From the NCBI GenBank assembly GCA_963575745.1, contig CAUYUJ010018460.1:511442-575441 (forward strand): 64,000 nt of DNA, written 5' to 3'. Shown piece by piece: positions 48,491 to 58,320 of this stretch. A program made the translations under genes and the position numbers. Each line of letters starts with the position of its first letter. Position 1 is the first letter of the stretch. This stretch comes from Prorocentrum cordatum (taxonomy: Eukaryota; Sar; Dinophyceae; Prorocentrales; Prorocentraceae). Under the pieces are notes generated by a model. The model saw only the letters and a list, made by a program, of their open reading frames with translations. It searched no databases and was not told the DNA's origin.

Positions 48491-48575
48491 TCTCATCCAC
48501 CTTCCTCCGCAGCGGTGGTCGTTGGTTCGTTCGTTTGTCCACGATGCCTTCCCGAGGTGGGGTGAAGTCGGGCAT

Positions 48576-48709
48576 GCCCTGTACTACAGGAGGAATCTGC
48601 AAATCGCCAAACAATAGTATGGGACGACGTTTTTCAACCATGTTTGGTGATTTTTCTAACAGTTTCCATGTTTCGTCCAAATCTGCCTGCAGGAGAACGC
48701 GCCCAACCT
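48576..48709 (-). mobile_element. TIR-A element, copy 16
   Basis: Reverse orientation: AGTCGGGCATGCCCTGTACT, AGGAGGAATCTGC, ATAGTATGGGACGACGT, then TTCGTCCAAATCTGCCTGCA and GGAGAACGCGCCCAACCT. 134 bp. Confidence 0.75.
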
Positions 48710-48904
48710 GAAGCTGGGGATAGCGGATGTTTCAAGCGAGTGGGGGGGCCGCACCACCGGCGGGATACCCCCCCCCGGGGCTCCTCCCGCTGGTGGTCCA
48801 TGTTTGTCGTAAGGGTCCCGCTTGTCCTTGTCCCATACGCTCGTTGCGCCGCCGCCGTCGCCGTCGCCGTCGATCGAGGATCGAGGGTTGTCACAGAATT
48901 CAAA

Positions 48905-49025
48905 ACGGCATGAACATAGTTTCTCAGAGGTTCACGCGGATTTCTTTGATCTGCGTTGGGCCTCCTTGGCGGCGCCTCTGGCGCCGCCCTTGGCGCGCTC
49001 CGCGCGCCAGGAGGGGGGCCCATCG
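48905..49025. mobile_element. TIR-K element, left half
   Basis: AAACGGCATGAACATAGTTT, CACGCGGATTTCTTTGATCT, GCGTTGGGCC and GGCGCGCTCCGCGCGCCAGG; the right arm is missing. Confidence 0.6.
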
Positions 49026-49664
49026 CGAATGGCCTCGGTGGCATCGACGGCATCGACATTGGCGATGGCGGCGGCGGCAACGACGACGACAACGACAACG
49101 AAGACGACGGCGCGACGACGACGAATACGAGAACGACAACGTCCTTGCCGTCGTGGGCATGGGAGGAGGAGGCGGACGAGGAGGAGGGATAATGAAGGAG
49201 GGGAGGCAGGATGGAGCTGGTGCGGGTCAGGATGTGGGGGGGAATCGGAGGGAGGGCGGGTGGTGGTGGGTGGAGGAACCAGATTTTAAAAAAGGAAGGG
49301 CTGAGGGTGGGTGGTGGGGGGAGGAAGAGCGGGACGATGGAAGGCGAGCAGGGTGCGGGAGAAGGGGGGGGTGCCGGCATCGGGAGGGAAGGGGGAGGAG
49401 TGGGGGCAGAGGGGCGGAGGGAGGAGGGCGGATGAAGAGGCGGTTCTGCAGGACGTTCCACCGTAATTTCCGCACCTCGCTTGCCAATGGCTGCGTAAGC
49501 CATACACAACATACGCGGCATCATTCAACAAAAACAGTTTGAGCAGGAGGAAGAGGAGGAGGGAAAGTGGGAGGGGGAAGAGAGGGAGGAGGAGGATGGG
49601 AACGAGGAAGGGGAGGAGGAAGGGAGCAGGAGCGGAAGGGGGAATGAAGAAGGGGAAGGGAAAG
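49026..49664. repeat. (GAC)n and G-rich purine sequence
   Basis: GACGACGACAACGACAACG at 49075-49145, then GGAGGGAGGGCGG-like sequence at 49160-49430 and GGAGGAAGAGGAGG at 49540-49640. No gene supported. Confidence 0.7.
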
Positions 49665-49742
49665 GAGAGTGATGATGGTGATGATGATGATGATGATGGC
49701 GTTGAAAATGATGCTGATGATGATGATGATGATGCTGATGCT

Positions 49743-49776
<34 letters not shown>

Positions 49777-50080
49777 ATGGTTATTATGATGATGATGCTG
49801 CTGATGATGACATTGACGCTGGTGATGACCATGACGACGACGATGGTGGTGGTGGTGATAGTGATGGTGATGATGGTGGTGGTGGGTGTTTTTTTTTGTG
49901 GTGATGATCATGATGACGATGAAGATGCTGACAATGCTGATGACGATGATGCTAAAGATGGTGATGATGCTGCTGATGATGAGGATAAGGGTGAATCTGC
50001 TGTGTGTGTGATGATGGTGTTGATGGTGGTGGTCATGATGATGGTGGTGGTGATGATGACCATGACGACGATGACGGTGA
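49665..50080 (+). repeat. (GAT)n tract, ~415 bp
   Basis: GATGATGATG with CTG, GGT and GAC variants, broken by GTGTTTTTTTTTGTGG at 49887. Frames of Met, Asp or His runs are artefacts. A shorter relative lies at 50578-50705. Confidence 0.95.
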
Positions 50081-50577
50081 TTCCCGGATAGCCTCTTGGG
50101 CTAGGTAGGGTTGTCAGAAGAGAAGCCGGCGGGTGCGCGTGCGCCGCCTCACCCCTCCGCCCACCGCTCCACGTTCCCTTCTGTGACTCCCCGGGTTCTG
50201 CAGCGTGTCACGGGGCGCCTGTTCCAATACGTTCCCGTAGAACGTGCTCCAGAGGCCTCGCGAAGCTTCCCGGGCAGCGTGCCGTCACGCGTGCAGCGTG
50301 CCCCCACGCGTGCAGGCACGCGTGAAAGCGTCGCCGTCAGCGATTCAGAAGCGCTTCAGGGGCGCTTCCCAGCGACCGTCGAGCTGCGCGTCGCGCGCTT
50401 TCCAGCGCCTTCGTGCACGTCTAAGGCATCTGGTCGCACTTGCGTATATAGCGTGCGGAGCAGTCTAAGGCGAGCGCGGGGCACGCGCGGCGCCGGAGGC
50501 ACGGCCCGGGGTGGCGCTTGCGCGACGAGACCCGTGCGCGCGCGTCTCTCGCTTGGCTATCCGTGTTTTGGACAACA
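50081..50577. other. Complex GC-rich stretch, no gene recognised
   Basis: Not a simple repeat, apart from GCGTGCAGCGTGC/ACGCGTGCAGGCACGCGTG words at 50286-50326 that can fold. A 172-codon + frame (50111-50629) has no recognisable motif and no clear splice signals. Confidence 0.3.
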
Positions 50578-50705
50578 ACAGGTGATGATGCTGATGATAA
50601 GGATTATGATGATGCTCTTGGCGGTGTAGATGATGATTGCGGTGGTGATGGTGATGGTAAGGGTAATGGTCATGATGAGGATGATGAGCTTGATGTGGAT
50701 GCAGA
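50578..50705 (+). repeat. (GAT)n tract, degenerate
   Basis: GATGATGCTGATGATAAGG and similar words. It separates two stretches of complex sequence. Confidence 0.85.
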
Positions 50706-51764
50706 CCTGCGTGTCGCTTCCGTTCCTTGTCCTTTCCCGTGAGTTGTGTTCTTCGTTTGTACGGTTTCAGATGTGATTTGTTGCACGCTTCATGGAGCAA
50801 GGTCAGGGACCTCGTGCTTGCCCGTTTGAGTTGCACGGTGTCTGTTGGGGAGAAGAAGGGTTCGCAGACTAGCTTCGCGTGCCTATTGACTTGTACACCC
50901 CACGACTGTCGGGGTCTGCCTCTCTTGCTTTCGCGGGGCGTATTGTTTGGGGGGGAGCTAAAAACAATTGCGGCGCATCAGTGCGGCAGCGGCGCTACGG
51001 ACATGCAGGCGGCCCGGGATCGCGAGTTGGGGGTATGAGGCAGATGGAGGAGGCACGAACATGTTGAGGTGGAGGAAGCAGAAGGAGGAGGATGAAAGAT
51101 GATTGGAGGTGGCGGGGAGGAGGAGAAGGAGGAGAAGGAGGAGGTGGGGGGGGAGGAGGAAGAGGAGAGGACTGATACTCTGATGCCTACCAGTCTACAC
51201 TCATACCCTCCTATGTGTTTTGGTGGACCGGGGGGTAATCTGCCAAGTCGTCTTCCTGCATTGAAGAGACTGTATCCCCCCTCCTCCCCTCTCCCCCTCA
51301 TCTCGCACAGATTTGGGAGAGGATGACATTGGGGAGGCAGAGAAGGAGAGGGTTGAGGAGGTATGAGCCTAGGGAGAAGAGTGATGCTCCCTGAAAGCCC
51401 AGAAGCGTTCATACCTCAATCCTGGATACTCGGTCGTCATCCCTCCTCCCTCCTCCTCCTGCTCGTACCTTGACCCGCCCCCCTGAAGACCTCAGAAACC
51501 CCAGTTCCCCCAGAGCCATCGAACACTTCAGACATCCAAGCGCAAATATGATATAATTCTTTACGCTTCGCGTATCCCCACCAGCCCATCTCACAGCAGC
51601 AACTCTTGCGAAGCATGCCGACAATCGTGTTTGTCAGGCGTGTGTCCGCTTGGCCCCGCATATCTCCCCTGTTCCTCCTTCCTCCCGCCTCCTTGTACAT
51701 CCTCCTTGTGAGGGGAGCGGGAGAGGACGAGGCGGAGGAGGAGGGAGAGAAAGTGCGTATTTTT
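50706..51764. other. No gene recognised
   Basis: Complex sequence with a GGAGGAGAAGG tract at 51100-51165 and CCTCCTCC words at 51440-51465. Frames on both strands lack recognisable motifs. Confidence 0.35.
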
Positions 51765-52020
51765 GTTTGTTTTCTTTTTTTTTTTTTCTTTATCTCTCTC
51801 TTTTTTTTTTTTTTTTTCTTTTTCTCTTTCGTATTTATTTGTTTGTTTCTTTCTTTTCTTCTTCACTTCCTCTTTTTTCCTTTTCGTCTTTTTTTTTCTT
51901 TTCATTTCTTTTTTTTTGTTCTCTTTTTTTTCTTTTCTTCGATTTTTGTTTTCCTTATATTTCTTTTTCGTTCTCTTTGCTTTTTTTCTTTTTTCTTTCT
52001 TCTATTATTGTCTTTATTTT
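51765..52020 (+). repeat. Poly-T/pyrimidine tract
   Basis: T runs of up to 17 broken by C, G and GTTTG, about 255 bp, in a window that is otherwise GC-rich. It adjoins the GTCGTTCGGGC array. Frames of Phe, Leu and Ser are artefacts. Confidence 0.95.
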
Positions 52021-52027
52021 TCCTCGT

Positions 52028-52430
52028 GGTTTGAGTCGTTTGGGGTTTCTCGTCCTGGTGTGAGTCGTTCGGGCCCTCCTTCCTGGTGTGAGTCGTTCGG
52101 GCTCTTCGTGGTGTGAGTCGTTCGGGCTCTTCGTCCTGGTGTGAGTCGTTCGGGCTTCTCGTGGTGTGAGTGGTTCGGGCCCCTCGTCCTGGTGTGAGTC
52201 GTTCGGGCCCCTCCTCCTGGTGTGACTCGTTCCGGCTCCTCGTGGTGTGAGTCGTTCGGGGCCCGCGTCGTGGTGTGAGTCGTTCGGGCTCCTCGTGTTG
52301 TGAGTCGTTCGGGCGCCTCGTCCTGGTGTGAGTCGTTCGGGCCCTCCTTGTGGTGTGAGTCGTTCGGGCTCTTCGTGGTGTGAGTCGTTCGGGCCCCTCG
52401 TCCTGGTGTGAGTCGTTCGGGCTCCTCGTG
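52028..52430 (+). repeat. GTGTGAGTCGTTCGGGC minisatellite
   Basis: About 16 copies of GGTGTGAGTCGTTCGGGC with spacers of two types, CTCTTCGT / CTCCTCGT (unit ~24 bp) and CCCTCGTCCT (unit ~30 bp). The mixed unit length suggests a higher-order alternation. Confidence 0.95.
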
Positions 52431-52555
52431 GGGCCTCTTGGGGGCCTCTTGGAGCCTCTTGGGGCCTCTTGGGGGCTTCTTGGTGGCCTCTTGGAGGCCT
52501 CTTGGGAGCCTCCTGGGGGCATCTTGGGGCCTCTTGGGGGCCTCGTGCGACCTCC
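52431..52555 (+). repeat. GCCTCTTGGGGGC minisatellite, site 4
   Basis: Nine or ten copies of GGGGCCTCTTGGGGG-like words directly joined to the preceding array. Confidence 0.85.
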
Positions 52556-53197
52556 TCAGAAGCGCAAATGAGCGCTACCCCCTGAGAAGGACAAAATGAG
52601 CCCAACACCCTCGTAAGATTAATGATTTTGCTAGGAAGGAAGATGAGCGCGGCCCCCTCGGGAGGCCAAAATGGGGTCAAAACCTTCGTAAAAGCAAGGA
52701 TTCTGGCTTCACAGAAGAGGAGGGGGCTACAAGAGCGCCCCCCCGTCGGGGCCAGAATCCTCGTAAGGGGCGTCGTTTGTTGGCCCTCCCAGGCGTCGAA
52801 AAAGACCCCCTCTGACCACCCGCGGGACTCCCTGTCCAGGCCCAGGGGGAGGGGGTAGGGGGAGGGGTAAACCCCTCCCCGAAGGGGAAGAAGGGGGGTT
52901 GGGGGGTTGAGGACAGAGGGGGCTCTCTAAACCACTCACGCCCAAAGGGCTGGTGGGATTCCTCCTACCTGATCCCCCCTCATCACATGTCCGATCCCAT
53001 GCCAGCATCCCTTCCTTCCCTCCCCCCTCTAAACGTCTCACCTCGCTCTTCGCCCTCCTCCTCCCCCTCCTCACCCATCCGCCCCTCCATCACTCATTCC
53101 TCCTGCCCTCCCCCCCTGCTGCCTCCTCCCTGTCTCTCCTTCACCTCCCTCCCTCGATCCCTTCTTTCCTTCCTCCCGTCCAGGTGTTTTACTCGGG
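52556..53197. other. Unassigned
   Basis: Two copies of a (GG)CCAAAATGGGGTCAAAACC-like block (AAAATGAGCCCAACACCCTC at 52594, AAAATGGGGTCAAAACCTTC at 52668), then G-rich and C-rich sequence. No gene supported. Confidence 0.4.
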
Positions 53198-53305
53198 CTG
53201 TGACTCGGTCCTCCAGCGGCCACTCGAGACGATCTGGGCACCTCCAGAACGCACGCGCTCGGCGAGGCGCAGCTGCTTCAGAGGCGCCCCCGAGGCTGAG
53301 AACAC
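53198..53305 (-). repeat. TIR-J repeat, copy 3
   Basis: GGTCCTCCAGCGGCCACTCG, GCTCGGCGAGGCGCAGCTGC, GCCCCCGAGGCTGAGAAC: same orientation as the 1.7 kb copy. Confidence 0.65.
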
Positions 53306-53374
53306 CACCCTGTAGAACCAGCGACACCGCCCGATTACCTCGAACCTCGAGCCTCGAGCCTGCCTCCTCCCCTG

Positions 53375-53505
53375 AGATCCGACGTAGCGAAGAAATTGCG
53401 GATCTGCGACACTCGCGACCAGTGCCCCGGGTGCCCGTCTTTCTGCACCAGTTTGTGACCGACCTGGACCGATCTGTGAGGGGGGTCCCAGGGTTCGAAA
53501 CGTGG
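53375..53505 (+). repeat. TIR-P repeat, copy 4 (diverged)
   Basis: TGAGATCCGACGTAGCGAAG, GACACTCGCGACCAG, ACCGATCTGTGAGGGGGGTC. Confidence 0.5.
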
Positions 53506-53944
53506 CGAACACGCCGCTCCTCCCCGCTCGCCCCCCACGACACTCGCGCGCAGGCTGCCCTCGTAAGGTCGCGCGCAAGCGCCCTCTCGTGGTGCCAAAA
53601 CGGAGCAGACTGCCTCGTGCTGTAGCGCACGGAGGGCCATAGCCGACAGGCCCGAACTGTCAAGCACTAGTCGATTCTGGCCTGCGCCAGTTGCGTCGTG
53701 GGATTCTGCCTGGGGTGTCTGAGCCAGAGCTGCCTCCCCCCCCTGGCCCGTCCACCCGCGCGCCGCAGGTCCTTCCTCCTCCCCCCCCCTCCTCTTCCCG
53801 TGTGGTGCCGCTCCCGCAGCAGAGTGGCGGCCGCTCACGGAGGGGGGGAGGGCTTGGAGTGGCGATCGGGGTTCGCTGTTCACCTCTCATAGCGCCGCTT
53901 TTGGTGGCTTGGCCCTTCGGCGCGTCTTGTGCGCTCTGAGTTCT

Positions 53945-54225
53945 GATCCCTCCTCCTCATCCTCCTCCTCTTGATCCTTTCCTCCTCCTCCTCCTTCTCC
54001 TCCTCCTCCTCCTCCTCTTGATCCTTCCCTCCTCCTCCTCCTCCTCCTCCTCCTCCTCAATCCCACCATAGGGCCTGGCGGGGTGAGGAGGAGGAGGAGG
54101 AGGAGAAGAAGGAGGAGGAGGGAAGGATTAGGAGGAGGATGAGGAGGAGGAGAGGAAAAGGAGGAGGAGTAGGAGGAGGAAGAGGAGAGGTATTTCTGGG
54201 CGAGGAGGAGGAGGAGGAGGAGCGG
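53945..54225. repeat. (CTC)n then (GAG)n, facing tracts
   Basis: CCTCCTCC triplets (53945-54060), a 25-bp break, then GGAGGAGG triplets (54088-54225). The two can pair as one large imperfect inverted repeat next to the exon at 54255. Confidence 0.9.
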
Positions 54226-54254
54226 CGTAAGACCCGTTTGTTGTCGTGGCCCAG

Positions 54255-54381
54255 GTGGCCAACCGCATGATGCTGGCGGAGTTCCTGCGCGCCGCGCCCG
54301 CGGTACTCCGGCCCGGCGGCCTGGTGGCCATCGCCTCGAAGGACTGCTTTCCGTACTCGTGGTGGCGCATAGAGGCGCTGG
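54255..54381 (+). CDS. Exon of a Bmt5-like (DUF2431) rRNA methyltransferase
   Basis: Acceptor TTGTCGTGGCCCAG (to 54254), then VANRMMLAEFLRAAPAVLRP, GGLVAIASKDCFPYSWWRIE and AL, donor G|GTGGGG at about 54382. In this family NR.(L/M)L..F...A..LL..GG.(V/I)...(L/A).(K).G.PY..W.I follows FDR..FNFP, which is what the exon at 46379 encodes. The GG turn and PY..W.I motif support the assignment. If both exons belong to one gene, the intron between them spans about 7.8 kb and holds repeats and a dead LINE. Later exons were not found. Confidence 0.6.
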
Positions 54382-54427
54382 GTGGGGGGACAACGTTCGG
54401 GCGGGGCTGGGACAAGGACGAATACGT

Positions 54428-54530
54428 CCAAGAGCATTCCGGAACGCTCTCGGAGCGTTCCAGCACTCTCCGAGAAGGCCGCGGCGTCCGAGGCATCCTC
54501 CAGAGCCGCCGTATCTGAGAGAGTCTCGAT
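54428..54530 (+). repeat. Repeat W, copy 2
   Basis: GAGCATTCCGGAACGCTCTC, GAGAAGGCCGCGGCGTCCGA, CCTCCAGAGCCGCCG; complement matches 30575-30650. Contains its own small palindrome around TTCCGGAA. Confidence 0.6.
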
Positions 54531-54603
54531 CGATCTCACTACGAGGCCGCGAGTTATTTAGCTGCTCGTTTGAGGAACCTCCTCTGGGGCCCACCTGATT
54601 TAA

Positions 54604-54750
54604 CGTATCCGTTCGACTCTAGTTCGACCTCAGTTCGATTCTAGTTCGACTCAAGTTCGATTCAGATAGACTCAGGTTCGACTGGAGGTCGATCAGAATC
54701 GACGGACGTTCGACGCAGCTTCGAAGCACGAATGGAGCGTGTGGCTACAC
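54604..54750 (+). repeat. GTTCGACTC minisatellite block (repeat N), copy 2
   Basis: Eight or so copies of a 12-bp word (AGTTCGACTCTA / AGTTCGATTCTA), then CGACGGACGTTCGACGCAGC and TTCGAAGCACGAATGGAGCG, matching 15233-15290 reversed. Confidence 0.75.
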
Positions 54751-54982
54751 GAAGGTCCCCAGAATGAGCATCCAACGAGCTATCCCACGCAGTGGCCCAG
54801 GAGGAATTTACAAGGGGCGAAGGTGATGAGCCTTGCTAAGCTGCTTTGGCCATTTGCCTGCCTCAAGTATGGTGAAATATTCTCGCCTGCCTGCGGGGCT
54901 CTATTTTACCAAGGCCAGCAAAACTTACCAAGCTCACGCAACTGCTTATGAGCGCAATGCCCGCACATCATACAAAAGGACA

Positions 54983-55190
54983 CGGAGGAGGAGGCGGAAG
55001 AGGAGGAGGAGGAGGAGGGGGAGGAGGAGGAGGAGGGGGAAGAGGAGGAGGAGGAGGAGGAGGACATCGAAGTTATTTGTGTTAGTGGAATCGAGGAGGA
55101 AAATCGAGGAGGAGGAGGTATCGAGGAAAATCGAAGAGGAACATCGAGGAATCGAGAACATCGAGGAGGAGGAGGAGGAGGCGGAAGTCA
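54983..55190 (+). repeat. (GAG)n tract with ATCGAGGA words
   Basis: GGAGGAGG triplets to 55060, then ATCGAGGAGG/AATCGAGG words to 55180. Confidence 0.9.
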
Positions 55191-55224
55191 AGGTTATTCG
55201 ACAGTGGGGTCAGCTCATGGCGGT

Positions 55225-55310
55225 TGTCCGGCTGCGGGGCGCTCTCCGGCAGCGGCGCCTCGCCGAGCGGCGTCCGGAGGGGTGCTCGGAGGTGCTCTGG
55301 CCGGAGGTGA
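55225..55310 (+). repeat. TIR-J repeat, copy 4
   Basis: CGCTCTCCGGCAGCGGCGCC, TCGCCGAGCGGCGTCCGGAG; the shortest copy. Confidence 0.55.
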
Positions 55311-55549
55311 ACGGCCACAGGGCAGCCGAGCTACAGGGCACCATAGCCCAGGGGCACGGATGGGGGGGCGGGGAGGAGCAAGGGGGGGGGGGGGGGGGGG
55401 AGGGGGCGGGATGGGGGAACGGGGAGGAGGGGGAGGGGGAGGAGGGGGACAGGCTAGGTGCGCTCGCGTCAGGTCTGACGTGCTACCCTTTTCCCTCCCA
55501 TCCTTCACCATGGCGCAGATCTCCTCCCCATTCGCACGATCGGATGTCT

Positions 55550-55622
55550 GAGCATGGCGTAGCATGACATAGCATAACATGGTGTTGAATAATCACGTGT
55601 AGCATAACATAGCATGGCGTGG
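55550..55622 (+). repeat. TAGCATAACA short tandem repeat
   Basis: GGCGTAGCATGACATAGCAT and GTAGCATAACATAGCATGGC, separated by GGTGTTGAATAATCACG. Confidence 0.8.
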
Positions 55623-57045
55623 CGTCGCCCCAAAATGAGGGGGAGGGCTTATGCGGTGCAAAAAAACAACGAATCGACACCGAATGTGGAATCACTTCTG
55701 ATGGTTTCTTCATGAGGCCATTTTCTATATGTTGGGGACTATTTGGAATGACCGAAACCATGCCGTGGCATGGCACTGGAAGTAATGACGCCATCGCTGC
55801 AGCGGGAGCACGATTCGGAACGAGCGGTAGCCCGAGAATGAGGCCAGCGCTTCAGCGAGAGCAGCATTTCGAAACAAAACAAGCGACACAAATCCGTTTC
55901 AGGGAAATCCTGTGGGCAAAAAAACGCCATTTCCTGGACGCCACCAGGGGAGAGAGGAGAGTAGTATTCATATTGGTTCATTGTGGAGCAGGAGGAGGAG
56001 AAGGAGGAGGAGCTGGAGGAGGAGGAGGAGGAGACTTGAACGCTACAGCTCCGTCGCTAAAGTCTGCTCAACGTGAAAAAGGAGGAGGGGCCCTCACATC
56101 GGGGCGTCGCAGAAACACAGTGAGTTTGGTTTTCCTACATACGTATCGTCATCAGGTGGCCGTTGCCCAACAACGACTCGGAATTGCAGGCTGGCCCCAG
56201 GAAAAGGGTCGAGGCCTTGGGGGCCCACGTCGTCAAGGAGTAAGCTGCATCCCAAGAGGAGACGGAAGAGGAATGATCGAGGATTGAGCGCAGTGCTTCC
56301 TGTTTTGCATGGGCCTTTCTGTGGCGCTCTCGTCGCTGCGGCTGGATCCGCGTTGATATCCTGCCCAGAACGCGCACTGGGACAGGTCCGCGGGGTCGAC
56401 TTCTGAGGGGGAAGGATACGAGAGCCTGGGCCTCTGACGTCACGCAACAATCACAACGTCTCCAGTCAATCTGCAGCGTGCATCGTAAGGATGAGCACAG
56501 GAGCAATTGCCAAAAAGGACCCTTGCATCCTTCCCCCTTCAGCCCATCCTTGGCCACTTTCTCTGGCCGCGCCCCGCTCCGAAAATTGACACGGCCTTTC
56601 CAGGCTTTTGCATCCCTATCGTGCGTCCTTGTTCCACGGGCTGACTGTAACGAAGATCTTGCGGTCCTGGGGTCGTCTGATTCCCACGGGGAGCGCCGGC
56701 AGCTCGCCACGGGAAACTGCTTGGCGACTGCCTGGAAGTGGGCCGGGAGACGAGCCGCGAGCCCTCGGCCGGAATATCTCCAGGCGCAGCTTCTGCTGGC
56801 TCCACTCCACCCTGCATCCGCATCGTGCGTCCTTCGTATACGGGGGGACTGGTCGGGAACATCGGGATGGGTGCGGAAAGATGAGTACGATGTGCGATGC
56901 TTAATGGCAGTTCCTGCTCATTTTGAGCAGGGCTCGCTGTCCGCGCCGCAGCGGACGTTGTCGATTGACGACAGATAGCCGCCCGCCCAACAGCGGCCGT
57001 TGTCGGTGTTGGACAGCATGTGATGTTGGACTTTGTCCGAAGAGG
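55623..57045. other. Complex sequence, no gene recognised
   Basis: Largely free of simple repeat, apart from a GGAGGAGG tract at 55986-56035. CATCC.(C/T)ATCGTGCGTCCTT occurs at 56607 and 56815. A 222-codon + frame (55619-56287) and others show no recognisable domain. It could hide exons of an unknown gene. Confidence 0.3.
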
Positions 57046-57228
57046 AAAACTCTATAAACATACACTTTTGGCGCTCCGAGCGGATTTCTCGGATCCGCGC
57101 TGGGTCCCCCTCCCTGGCGCGCGGAGTGCGCCAGGAACGGCACCGGAGGCGCCGCCAGGGAGGCCCCAGCGCCGATCCACGAAATCCGCGCGGAGCGCCG
57201 AAAGTTTCTGTTCTTCATGGCGTTTTTA
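57046..57228. mobile_element. TIR-K palindromic element, copy 2 (most complete)
   Basis: Left arm AAAACTCTATAAACATACAC, TTTTGGCGCTCCGAGCGGAT; right arm ATCCGCGCGGAGCGCCGAAA, GTTTCTGTTCTTCATGGCGT and TTTT. The arms pair over more than 60 bp. The centre holds GGCGCGCGGAGTGCGCC. Confidence 0.75.
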
Positions 57229-57361
57229 TGGTTGAATGTTATATACATGTTTGACCGTCTCTATTCCAGGCGTCCTATACCGTAAGCCCAGGCCTGCAGA
57301 GGCCCGCACCGCGCCCCAGGGAAAGAGACGCAGTTCTTACCCGAGGGTGAGGCACCGGGTC

Positions 57362-57470
57362 CCTGTCAGGAGGGGAACAAAGCACACACACACCCAAGGA
57401 ACCGTCGACTCCCAGGGGAAAGTGTGGGAAAACATAGGAAGTGTGGGGGGGGGGGAAGACGAAAACCATG
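57362..57470 (+). mobile_element. TIR-L element, copy 3, right end lost
   Basis: GTCAGGAGGGGAACAAAGCA, CACACACACCCAAGG, GAAAACATAGGAAGTGTGGG. Confidence 0.6.
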
Positions 57471-57489
57471 CGCAGAGGGGGGCGGGGGG

Positions 57490-57640
57490 AGGGGGGAGGG
57501 GGGAGAGCTTCTTAGAAGCACCCCTGCTTCTCCGAAGGCGCGGGCCTTCTCTATAGATGTAAGGCCGGTGCCTTCTAAGAAGCAGCCTCCTTCTAAGAGG
57601 CCCTCCCCCCTCCCTCCACCCCCTTGTGCGCACCGCCAAA
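57490..57640. repeat. Repeat U, copy 3
   Basis: GAGCTTCTTAGAAGC, CTTCTCCGAAGGCG and GCCTTCTAAGAAGCAGCC palindromes between G-rich (57473) and C-rich (57600) arms. Confidence 0.55.
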
Positions 57641-58025
57641 GAGGAACACCCAGAAAACCTGGCAATAGGAGGGAATCCTGGGAGTCACGGTAGAGGGAAA
57701 CAATTACTGAACATTCCCCTTCCCCCCCAAATTCAATGTTGGCACGCGCGGGGGAGATTGCGGTCGAAGTGCATCTCATCAGACCCACCGCCAACTTGGA
57801 ACATTGGGTTGAGGGGGAGGCGTTGACAGATGAACGTGGCACGAGTGTTCGCTGATTTGTCCCGAGGCCTGCATGACTATGTATTTGCGTGTCCCTGGGG
57901 CCCCGTAAGGCCCCTGGAGGGAGGAGGCAGCCCCAGGCGCCCGCCGTCGAGGGAGACAGCGGCGGCGTGGGCGACAGGACGGCGGCGACGACCGCCACGA
58001 GGAGGCCGACGTGGAGCCACGGCGG

Positions 58026-58066
58026 CGGCGACTGGGGCGACAGCGGCCACGGCCACGACGGCGAGG
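58026..58066 (+). repeat. Direct repeat, copy 1 (partner at 58787-58830)
   Basis: ACTGGGGCGACAGCGGCCAC and GGCCACGACGGCGAGG occur here and again 760 bp downstream, almost unchanged. A second pair, GGTGCCGTTACTGCCTGCCC (58441) and GGTACCGTTACTGCCTGCCC (58677), lies between them. Encoded text DWGDSGHGHDGEE is open in both copies. Confidence 0.75.
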
Positions 58067-58320
58067 AGGAGGAGGAGGGGGGAGAAGGAGGAGGAGGAGG
58101 AGGAGGAGGAGGAGGAGGAGGAGAGGAGGAGAGAGAGGATGAGGAGGAGGAGAGAAGAGGAGGAGGAGGAGGAGGAGGAGAAGGGGGAGGGGGGAGGGGG
58201 GAGGAGGGAGGGGAGGAGGAGGAGGAGGAGGAGGAGGAGAGAGGAGGAGGAGGAGGAGGAGGAGGAGGAGGGAGGAGGAGGAGGAGGATGAGGAGAGGAG
58301 GAGGAGGAGGAGGGGGGAGG
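58067..58320 (+). repeat. (GAG)n tract
   Basis: GGAGGAGG triplets with GGGGGAGG and GAGAGAGG breaks. Confidence 0.95.
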
